Source of the DNA: Cycas panzhihuaensis
Taxonomy: Eukaryota > Cycadophyta
Assembly: GCA_023213395.1 (NCBI GenBank)
Contig: CM041465.1
Location: 241,311,741 to 241,375,740, forward strand
DNA: 64,000 nucleotides
Direction of reading: 5' to 3'
Within the stretch, counting starts at the first letter, position 1; every line of letters begins with the position of its first letter. Of the stretch, positions 34,310 through 43,960 are shown one piece after another. A model generated the notes under the pieces. The model did no database searches. It saw only the letters and a program-made list of their open reading frames with translations, and was not told where the DNA came from. Position numbers and translations under genes: made by a program.

Positions 34310-35552
34310 TAGGGCAAATCAAGGAGAAAAAGTGCCGATAGGGTCGATGGACAAAAAGGACTCTACACAGAGAAGTAGTCATGGGAGGACTCAAACTACT
34401 ATTTGTAAAGGCTGTGAAGGGCAAGAGGACCCAGAAATGAGGCTACTTAAGGGTGAGGAAAATGACCTAGTGGATGGGAAAGAGATGACGGTGAAAAAGC
34501 CCCTCTAGGGGTGCCAAAGGTTGCTTAAGGAAGCGAAGTGTGGTCCTAGATGGGGAGGATGCTTCCTTTGGGAGCCCCAAAGGCATAAATGGGCAACAAA
34601 AATGGGTTTAGGATGGCAAAATAAGCTAGCTAAGTGTAAACTCTAGTATATATGGAAGTGGCATAAAAATTGAGATAAAAAGGGCCTTATAGGGCCAGAA
34701 TGGGGCGCCATAAATGCACTTAGAGGGTAAGGAGAAAAGAGGGTGACAGAGGAAAAATGGGAGATGGACATAGAAGACAAAGGTGATTAGAGAGAAGAGA
34801 TGGTCCTAAGGGCTATCATAGCAAGAAAAACGAAGGAGGTGCCCGTTGGGGCCCCCGCCTATATAAGGAAAACTCGTCGAAAACGAGATTCATTTTTACA
34901 GGCTCACGATTGATTCAGATCCCTTCACCTTATGTAGCAGAGCACCACCCAACTTTAGAGGCATGCAGAGGGAGATCAGACCATCAGATCGGGACCCGAG
35001 GATAGCCAGTAGGACTCAGGAGGCAAGATGGAAGTAGCGAGGTCAGATCCAGCGAGTGGATCACTCTTTATCCCAACCATATTATCATTTAAAATTAATG
35101 AGTTTTTAATGCTTTTTAGAGTAGTTTTTATTCCCTTATGGGTAAATTAGGATTTCTTGGAGCCTAAATTGGGCGTAGAGAGAAGGGGGACCAAGGCATT
35201 AGGTAGCCTTAGTCTTTGTGAGTCTGATTATGGCCCACCTTAAGATAAATTTTTGGTTTTTTGGGTGGAAAACCCCCCTTATTATAGGGGTGTCACTGGC
35301 CCCATAGTGAAGATCATGGTGCCACAAACTTTTCCACAGGGTCACTAAGTTTACACTAGAAACTCAGTGGGGTCCCGTGTTAAACTCTATAGTACGATAG
35401 AGTTTAGTGTGGTGCAAAGATAAATTAACTGATAAAAATAAAGAATGGCCTAAAGGAGTGCCAAAACTCAACCGGGGAGGAATGAGGGGCAGTCTTGAAG
35501 GCAAGCAAGTAGATATATAGGAGCTTTGACTAGTTCTTGGGGTGTTTTGCAG
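34310..35552 (+). promoter_or_regulatory. Upstream region of antisense gene, with TATA-like box
   Basis: On the plus strand TATATAAG at 34860-34867 follows a GC-rich GGGGCCCCCGCC block, and the same arrangement is kept in G (GGGGCCCCTGCCTATACAAGG near 48354). A hairpin CTCGT/ACGAG follows. The stretch ends in a possible splice acceptor, GTGTTTTGCAG at 35542-35552, just before the first recognisable antisense coding text. A promoter is suggested by conservation and position only. Confidence 0.4.
35381..35406. repeat. Perfect palindrome around AGTACG
   Basis: TAAACTCTAT (35381-35390) pairs exactly with ATAGAGTTTA (35397-35406), with loop AGTACG. In G the same place holds CTAAACTT/AAGTTTAG (48871-48898), and in the LTR of G GTAAACTT/AAGTTTAC (58739-58786). 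Confidence 0.75.
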
Positions 35553-37520
35553 GAGGTTATTATAGTAGACAACTGTAAGAACATCAGGGTGACCATGCTT
35601 AGCTTCATTGAGATGATGTCCCATGGGGATAGGCAAGTGTTAGGGAGATGTGGCCTGCTGAAGGGCATCTGGACACCACAATATGCTTTAGATTAGCGTC
35701 TCCTAGTGGATATAGTCTCACACTAGGATCGTAGGCAACATGTATTCTGCCTCCCCTGAGTGGGGGATGTCACTGTCATACTTGGAGATGTATAGAGGAT
35801 CCTGGGGGTACCAACAGCAGGAGTACCAGCATCACTAGGGGCATTACCTAGCAATAATGCAACACATAGGAAGGCGGCTACCTATTTTATAGGGAAAGAT
35901 AGGTAAGAGAGGAGAGGCATACTTATATAGAGCATGATCATGTCACAGATTCCTTGAGTGAGGAAGTTGATTACCCTATGCATTTTGTTCTAGATATCCC
36001 AGAAATAGAACTACAAAGATATACTTAGTAGATGGATGGAGACCATGAGGAGATGCGAGGTTGATGAGAGGTTAGATTGGGCTACATTGATAGTGGCAAA
36101 TCTAATCACCTAGTTGGATTCTATTAGTGTGGCCGAGAGAGGAGGTTTGTCATATAACAGATTGATATAGTGCTAGTTCTTTGATCATTTTGGAGTAGTG
36201 GCACCAGCAGGAGGACTGCATCCTATCTCAGTGTGGGCCCCTATGGTCCACAAGTGGCATAATCAGTTCAGGGAGACTGAGGATTAGGCACATATTCAAT
36301 GCTCGGTAGAGGCTACATCACTGGACCTCCTCACCATGGTAGACTACATGGCAGATCCATATAGAGGGGTGAGGTGGGATAGTGACAATAAGGTGGGCAG
36401 AGTAGGAGGAGCTAGAGGTGGCCTAGGAGGGGACAATGATGATGGTGATGGGGCAGGCCCATCAAGAGTGGTAGGTGGAGAGCAGTTCCATCAAGGACCA
36501 TAGGAGGAGAGGCAGGACCTTTTGGATTTATAGGAGGAGAGGCGGGTCCTTCAGGGACTACAGGGAGAGGTAGGGTACCACAAACACTAGTCCAGAGATT
36601 GAGGATAGTGGGGAGAGCTCAGGTAGCAGTAGTGCCAATGGAGGAGGGAAAAGATGCCCTGATAAGTCGGGTCATATCTGAGGTGGTACCAGAGGAGGAG
36701 GAGGTACCAATAGCTAGGGGAGGGCGTGAGGAGGAGGTGATCATCCAAGCCGAGGAGCCAGTAGTCCTAGGAGGTGAGACGCTACCTATTCCTGTTGTCT
36801 TTCGATCACTATACATCTAGTTATTTTGTTTCATTTGGTTTGTTTGGTATACATATATAGATATATATACTGACACATGGTATGTTAAACTTTGTAGGAG
36901 TAGTGGATATAGTGAGATTGGTCAAGGCGGTAGTCCAAGAGATGTTTCCTTGGGCCTACGCGGAGGGGAAACCTCCCATCCAAGTATGAGAGAAGCCATA
37001 GTTGGCAGGGGCCCACATAGTAGTATTTTCCCCATTGGTTAGGGCTAGAGATATGTGGGTACCAGAGTTCCAGGAACATAAGGCAAGAGTGGGGCGACTA
37101 TAGGGTGAGCTAGAGGGGACCAGAGTAGAGAGGTATACTCTACGAGGTTGGGTCTAAGCACTAGAGGCTCAAGGAGGAATAGGTGGCAATGTAAAGAATT
37201 ACATCAAGGTGGTAGTATTAGAGGAGTGGCTCTGAGGGATGGAGGAGATGTTTCAGAGGATGGAGAAGAGGATCCAAGGAGTAGAGGGTGAGAGGGATCG
37301 TATCCAGGCATGATACGATCAACTGGTAGATCGGGTGACGTCAAGGTTGTCACAGAGCAAGACATATACCCACATGATGGTGACGACCCCGAGGAGAGGG
37401 ATCACATAGACTGGGAGACAATGCACCAAGATCAGGGGAGCACTAAAGAATATGACATATTTAGTTATGATTTGGAAAAGCACCAGACCTCCAGGGAGTC
37501 ACCATATGTTGCCACATGAT
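35553..37520 (+). pseudogene. Antisense plant-mobile-domain-like gene of element F
   Basis: Opposite in direction to gag-pol. After the possible acceptor the frame reads RCGLLKGIW, LLVDIVSH, VFCLP, VGDVTVILGDV and RILGVPTAG. This is the LP.GE.T.TL.DV...LGLP.xG pattern of the plant mobile domain (PF10536 type). Then FFDHFG, HPISVWAPMVHKWH and EATSLDLLTMVDYMADPYRGVRW follow. A glycine- and glutamate-rich stretch follows (36599-36820), then a leucine/glutamate-rich part with RMEKRIQGVEGERDRIQ that looks like a coiled coil. Stops are common at former tryptophans. Extra antisense ORFs are known in Tat elements. The copy in G is similar. Domain name is by eye. Confidence 0.6.
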
Positions 37521-38220
37521 TGTACTCCTCCCTGTAAGGATTTTTGCTTCCCCTGGATGATGTACCATACCATTCATATGATATGACACATGATAATTTT
37601 ATGTATATAGACAGGGCCATTGGTACCCCATTTGATATATGATGGCATGGGATGATGCATGATGATAGATTATGTTGCTATTGCTTTTATATGTATATTT
37701 GTGTGTACATGTGTGAGGGTGCACGGGTGCACGAGGAGCGATAGATCATGATGTTTTTTAAGTTGATTACCATATGGTTTGTGTTTGGGGTTTGTTTGAG
37801 TTGCATGCATTTCCTTTCATGTAGGGCCACACCCCTAGCGGACGCACACACGATCACCATAAGTATCGGCAATAGCTATATGTGGGGTTAGGAGATAGAG
37901 GAGCCATACATGCGCACATATGAGCATAGTAGAATATGCAAAGGGAGTGCCAGCAAGAAAGGGAGTAATGATACTTGAACATGCCATCCTAGTTGGGGAG
38001 TGTTTCTAAGCTCAAGAGCGACAAGGATAACACACCCAATTAGGAGGATAGGGCTCCCAAAGAGAGGGGGATAGGAGGTTCCATAGGAGAAACCCAAAAG
38101 GAGCAAGAAGGCCACCTTAAACCAACATTCCACATTTGATTAGGAGGAATGGGGATGCACCTAGGGTGGTAGTTTAGGCTCATTTCAGAGTGTAGGGAAA
38201 GAGAGAAATGGTCATGTGTA
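37521..38220. other. Region between antisense gene and integrase in F
   Basis: Shared with G at 50990-51790, where it contains an expanded microsatellite. No gene recognised. It would be the 3' untranslated part of the antisense transcript and the spacer after pol. Confidence 0.5.
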
Positions 38221-39100
38221 AAATTTCTTTAGGAATTTCCCATTAATGACCTTTTCAAATTGAAGACCTTATAGGGTTAGGTCCAAACTTGGATAGGCAG
38301 TCATGGAGATATTCCAATTTGAGGACATAATCCCCAAGATGCAAAGGGTAGGAATAGAGGTATTTATCGTATGTCCTTTGTGCCCTAGCCTTAGAAGTGA
38401 GGTTCATTTGGTAGGCAGTCAAGTGCCTCTTGTCTAAGGCCTCGAGGTCTAAGAGGCGAGCCTGGTGGATAGACTCCTCATCAATAAGACCTTGAAGAGA
38501 GACTCATAAGGGAGGAATCTCCACTTCCAATGGGAGAACTACCTCTGTTCCATACCCTATGGAAAAAAGGGTCATTCCCGTAGTTGTACGGATAGACGTG
38601 CGATATGCCCAAAGAGTAGAAGGGAGCTACAGATGTCAATCTCTTTAAGATTGGGCTATGGTTTTCTTTAAAATATTTATAAGGGTTTTGTTGAAAGGGG
38701 ATCGCTTCAGCCCATTTAGTGAAGTACTCCATAGTAGTCAAGATGAACTTGTGCTGCAACAAAGAAGATGGGGATATGGCTCTAATAAGGTCGAACCCCT
38801 ATTGGGAGAAGGGCCATGGAGATATGATGGGATGTAGGGCCTTGAAAGGCAAGTGGGTGATGTTAGCATGCTCTTGGAACCACTGACATCTAAGGGCATA
38901 GGCATGGGCATCCTTAAAGAGGGACGACCAGTCATACCCCATACGAAGGATCTTTTGGGCCATGGATTGGCCCCTAAAGTGACCTCCGCAAATGTCGTTG
39001 TGGTATTCACGAAGTATTTGGTTCACTTCATTGAGGTTAACGCAGTGAAGAAGGATCCCATCGAAGGATCTCTTGTACAATGCTTCGTCCCTAAGGAAGT
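38221..39100 (-). pseudogene. Integrase of element F
   Basis: The zinc-binding part (38799-39080) shows EYHNDICGGHFRG and ALRCQWFQEH, near the HHCC pattern with a cysteine lost. The core shows ILTTMEYFTKWAEAIPF, the block after the first aspartate. A deletion and frameshift follow, and then text corresponding to the last core part and C-terminus is seen in other frames. The GPY/F segment present in G (51800-52045) is partly deleted here. Confidence 0.8.
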
Positions 39101-39439
39101 ATTACTTAGCAGTAACCTAAATACAAGACCTAACTTTGTTGCTAGCTTCTAGGAAATACTGCTACTAGGTAAGGTATTATTCAATGTCTCCATACCACTC
39201 ACTGTCAGCAAGTGGATAGGGAGGAGAATCCTGAATGGCCAAGATAGGATCATCAGGCAAAGAATCATTAATGGGAACATGGAAAGGGTTCGAGATGGGG
39301 GTGTTGGCGAGTTGCTCAACCACCACCATCCCTTTCTTTGACTTCTTGCTAATGATTTGGAGGTCAAATTCCTAAAGGAGGATGACCCACTGGCCGGTCC
39401 TACCTATTAGGTCAGATGGAGTGAGTAAATATCCTACGG

Positions 39440-39740
39440 AATTAGATTAGACGATCACCTGAGAGGTATTCCTGAGTAGGTAGTGCTTGAACTTCTTAGT
39501 TACATGTACCAAGGAGAGATACTCCTCAGTGAGGGAGTAGTTAAGTTCATCAACCACGAGAGTGCGATTGATAAAGTAAATAGCCCTTTCGGATCCTGAA
39601 TCATCCTCTTGGGCTAACATAGCACCCAAAGACTCATTGGTAACCAAAGTATAAAGAATGAATGGTTGGTCAAAAAGAGGGGGTGCTAACGTTGGGGCAG
39701 AAGTGAGGGCTTCCTTGAGTTCTTCGAAGTCTTTCTAGGC
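39440..39740 (-). pseudogene. gypsy RNase H of element F
   Basis: Open stretch 39447-39647. ESLGAMLAQEDDSG, ERAIYFINRTL, ELNYSLTEE and KKFKHYLL match the RNase H that directly follows gypsy RT (typically LGAVLAQ, AIYYLSRTL, NYS..EK, HYLL). Its first acidic residue is not obvious. Confidence 0.85.
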
Positions 39741-40500
39741 CCTTAAAGACTAAATGAATGGGACTCCCTTCTTTAACAAGTTAGTAAGAGGTTTGACATT
39801 TATGGCAAAATTTGCTAAGAAACACCTAAGAAATCTGAGCCTACCTAAGAATGACTTGATTTGTCATTGGGTTTTAGGAGGCAACATGTTAAGGATGGCC
39901 TTGACTTTATCGGGGTCAATTTGTATTCCTTGTTTTGACACAAGGAAACCAAGGAGTTTGCCAATTGTCATGGTAAATATGCATTTAAGAGTGTTGAGGC
40001 TTACATGGTGTTTGTGACATCATGCAAAGATGGCTCGCAAATCAGAAGGATGATGGGCTCTAATGCATGAGAGACCCATCATATCATCCATGAAAATCTT
40101 TAAAGATTTGTTAATAAGGTCGTGAAAAATGAATTGCATTACCTTTTGATATGTGGCACCTACGTTCTTTAACCTGAAGGGCATTGCCTTATAGATGAAG
40201 GTGCCCCACAGGGTAGTAAAGGTCATCTTATGATGGTCTTCAGGAGAAATCTAGATTTGGTTGTAGTTGGAGAAGCCATCTATTAACGATATGACTTCAA
40301 AACCGGTGGTTTGATCAATGATTTGATTAATGAAGGGGAGTGGGAAGCTATCCTTGGGACATGTGTTATTGATATCTTGGAAATCAACACATATCCAAAT
40401 TGTCCCATTCTTTTTGGCAACGGGGACAATATTGGAGACTCACTTGGCGTAGTTGATAGAAGTGATTAACCCAATGTTTAGGAGTTTCTCAACTTCCATC
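39741..40500 (-). pseudogene. Reverse transcriptase of element F
   Basis: ICVDFQDINNTCPKDSFPLP, VISLIDGFSNYNQI, FIYKAMPFRLKNVGATYQK and KIFMDDMM give RT motifs in gypsy order. The catalytic box is FMDD where YVDD is usual. GKLLGFLVSKQGIQIDPDK and FLGRLRFLRCF follow. The frame is nearly continuous, with a few stops. This domain is missing in element G. Confidence 0.9.
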
Positions 40501-41590
40501 TTGACAGTAGCTGAAAGCTTAAGGTGAAGAGGGTGTAGCTTTTGATGCACGAGGTGAGTGCCCAGGATAGTAGTGAGGTTATGGGTAACGATCAAAGGGT
40601 CTATCTCCTTCATATCAGAATAGTCCCATGCAAAGACATCTCAAAACTCCTAGAATATAAAGGTGTACTCCTTCATTTCGTTAGGTGAGCATTCCACTCC
40701 TACCTTAATGACTTTACTTGGGGTAAGGATTATGTCCTTGGTTGCCCCCATGCACATGGTATTCCCTTCCTCAAAGTGGAGGGGGGCTCGGTCAATGGGA
40801 AGGGGTGAAATAAGAGATAGATTTGGGTCAGCAAGGGAAGATCCAATAGCGAGGATCTTTCGGTGACCAAGCCTGGGGTGACCAGAAGGGGATTGGGCAC
40901 AGAGCCTGCTAAGTGCTCAAGTAAAGCCTCATCATCCTCGAAGTAGTCCACCCCATGGATGACCAAATCTTGAGAAGACGAGGAGAGAAGGGAGGTAGAA
41001 ATAGTGGGACCATGGTAGTTGACACATCGCTCGACATACCCAAAGGACTCTCTAGAAGAGTCACAAAGGGTTCTTCTATGAGGAACAATAAGAGGCTCCC
41101 TGACTTTATTGCCAATGGGGGGTGACGAAAGCGGAGGCACAAGAATCACCTGATCGACAGGAGTAATAACATGAGACAAAAAGGAATAGTTAGTTTCTTC
41201 AACAATAGGAGTTCTAGATTGGGATCTAGAACAAAGGAAGTACCCCCTATCCATGCTTAGGAGAGAGACAGGATGAGGGAACTCCTCATCCTCACCATCA
41301 GACTCATCGTTGTTAAGTATGGAGAGATACCCATAGCTTCTGACACCGATAGAAGCAAAGCGTGTGAGGTTGGAAGAAGAAGGTAAAGGGTCTTCTTCCA
41401 AAGAGGATGGATTAGGGATGTTGATGGAGTAAGTAGGAGCATGGGTAGAAAGGTCCTTATCACCTTTTACTTGGCTATGAACTGCTTGGCGGGTTTGGCA
41501 TGGTTGTTTAGTGGGAGCAGGCTCTTGGGAGACAACCCTCATTTGCTCTTCATGGATGAACTTAAGTTATCCCCATCAGGATGAGTACAT
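40501..41590 (-). pseudogene. Protease-RT spacer of element F
   Basis: The longest open stretch in the window, 270 codons (40730-41542). It is rich in serine, proline and acidic residues, with FEDDEALLEHLAGS as a recognisable block. G has the same block (FENDEALPEHLAGS at about 52400). Tat elements often have a long poorly conserved spacer here. Function unknown. Confidence 0.7.
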
Positions 41591-41599
41591 GACTCCTAT

Positions 41600-42001
41600 T
41601 TGGTTGATCTATGGATGTCCCAACAGAAGATTGTAGTCAACATCAATGTCAAGAACTACAATATCAGTGAGGATAGTCTTGTCCTCAAGAGTAAGGGGAA
41701 TGGACACTAATCCCAAGGGTATCTTTTCGCTACTATCATATCCTTGACATTGCCATGGAACCAGCTCTAGGGTTGATATGCTAAGCTCTTGCATGACATG
41801 CAAGGGCATGGTATTAACGAAAGAACCATTGTCAACAGCAGTTCTCTGTAAAGTGCAATCAAGAGTATCAATGGTTATGGTAAAGGGGAAATTCCATTGG
41901 TGCTCCCTTTCACTAGCAGGGGGAAGGTCCTTAAGATCAAAAGAGATAACAGATTCGTGACTTGGGGAAACACGTAAGGCATGGATAAATGTGTCACCCA
42001 A
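41600..42001 (-). pseudogene. Protease of element F
   Basis: 130-codon open stretch. AVDNGSFVNTMPLHVMQEL has the DNGS active site, as in Tat/Ogre proteases, rather than DTGA or DSGA. It ends IDVDYNLLLGHP, the normal ILGRDFL-type block. G has the same domain at 53100-53515. Confidence 0.85.
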
Positions 42002-42539
42002 TCCTAAGGCTTCTAGGAGAAGCGTATGCTATTTAGGATAGCTCCTCAAGATGTCCATTATGGATATTCTGGTGGCCACAGTATGAAGCTCATCGATAAC
42101 AGAGAAAGGTTTCCCCTTTGTGGTAGGTTAGGGAAGAGCCCTTTGAAAGTCATAATGATTGGGGCACACAAGAATGGTCTTGGGGAGTGCAAGGACTTCT
42201 GGAATAGAGGTTTCTAGAAGAGGGTCAAGATGAGGTATGGATGATAAGGTACCATTTGCCTCTTTAGCTACTTGAGACCTAGTTAGGACGTACAACAGAG
42301 TAGTCTCAAGCAACTGGATACCCTTCTTTCCCTTGTTTTGGGATCAAGAAAGTGAAGGGGTACGATGGTTAGGAGAATCGAAGGAAGATGACAGATTCCT
42401 CATACCCTTCCCTTTGGCTTACAAAGGGAAAGGGTTTGGGGATCTTCCCCTATTTCAATTGTTCTTTTGTTCATTAGTGTGATCACATTCCCCATATTTG
42501 GGGAAGGGATCTCTATAGACAGGCTAGTCTAAGTTAGGA

Positions 42540-42790
42540 TTAGATGCACTATGGGGCAGCTCTAGGGTGTTGGGCCCAACACCGTGAATCTTCATGGAAG
42601 CATTCTCCATGGATGGAATACCACTTCTTTTCAAGGGAGGAATTATGCTTCCTTGCTTGAGAAGGTTGGGTGTTACCACCCTTAGAAGTAGCAGCTTGGG
42701 AAGCCTGGTGGACTGGCTTATGTAAGGTGGGAGATGAAGGAGCTTGGAGTTTGGGCACCTTCATAGTACGTTTGAACAAATGTATGGTAG
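42540..42790 (-). pseudogene. Zinc-knuckle-like end of gag, element F
   Basis: 77-codon open stretch ending YSIHGECFHEDSRCWAQHP. In G the same part reads KWCPIHGECFHDDSRY. This is the CPxHGxxxHxxxxC pattern seen at the end of Tat gag, in place of the CCHC knuckle. It is lysine- and serine-rich before it. Confidence 0.7.
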
Positions 42791-42884
42791 AAGTGAGAGG
42801 ATCTAAGGTCTTCTTGGTAGGATGAGAAGAAGACCTGGCAGACTACTGGGTTTTGGCCTCTTGGGGTGGTGGAGGTACCTCATG

Positions 42885-43955
42885 TCATTGCGAGGGCTTT
42901 AGAGTCTTCTTGAGTCTGGCTTCGATCTCAATGGCTTCAAGCGGCAAGCACTTGGCTATGGCAAAATTGCATGTAGTTGCCCCTATTTTAAGGACTTTGA
43001 CATGGACTTCTAGGCAAAGGGCATTGACAAAGAGGTCCCTCTTCATCTCCTTAGGTAGAGTTACCTTAGTGGAGTGAAGAAGGTCATGAAAACGTCTCAC
43101 AAAGTTATGGTTCATTTCATTGTGACCTTGTTTAAGAGACAAAAGGGATTTTATCCCACTCTTGAATGGACAAGCTATGTCAAATTAGTTCACAAGTTCA
43201 TCCACGAGTTACTGGAATGAAAAAATAGAATATGCAGGTAGGCGATAAAACCACTTGAGGGCATCACCTTGAAGGGATCATGGGAAACGTTTCATGAGAA
43301 TGTGGTCATAGGCTAAGTAATCGATGCATTCCATAGAAAAACTATGTTTAAACTCTGTTGGGTCCTGTGACGAAGTCCCATCAAATTTAGGGACTTCAGG
43401 AGAGTGAGGCGATAAGTTAGTTCTTAACACCTCGATGGATAGGGGCATCAACTGATAGCCCATAAAGGGGCATGCCCTCAATTGGACCATGGAGTCAACA
43501 AAAGCTAGAAGAGGAGGTGGGCAGGGTTTCCCAAATCCTCCTTGGAAGGTTTGGTTCAAAAGGGGATGCTGTCCTCCCACTATTTAATAAGAGGATACAA
43601 ATACCACATTTGAAGGGACATGCATAGGAGCAGATGGGTGTGACAAACCCATCCCTCCTTAAGGAAACACTCCTTGTTGGAAAGGAGCTTGAGGGAAAAT
43701 GCCTTTAGAGGGGGTTGGCCCTCCTTGCAAAGGTGCAATGTGAGGTGCTATACAGGATGGCGGAAAGAGGGGTGAGGGACTAGATTTTGCCCATACGGGC
43801 TGCCCATGGGTGGTGCGACCCCATATGGGTGCAAAGGGTCCACCCCATAAGTAGGAAGGGAGTTCCCTTTATTATGCCCCCACAATTGAGAGGTGTAATC
43901 AGGAGGCATGTAGAGGGAAGAGTCCCTAAGTTGGTGTTGAGAGTATGTGGGGGTA
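42885..43955 (-). pseudogene. gag (Retrotrans_gag) of element F
   Basis: N-terminal part (43748-43960) reads DSSLYMPPDYTSQLWGH and GNSLPTYGVDPLHPYGV. Then come VPKFDGTSSQDPTEFKHSF and MECIDYLAYD, the start of the gypsy capsid domain. SLKQGHNEMNHNFVRRF and LPKEMKRDLFVNALCLEVH are its centre. Element G cut the gene at 43960; the beginning lies at 59341-60100. Confidence 0.85.
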
Positions 43956-43960
43956 GACCC

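Noticed and set aside
34070-34508. Plus-strand open frames opposite the second RNase H of F
   Set aside because: The minus strand has the RNase H motifs; the plus frames are shadows.
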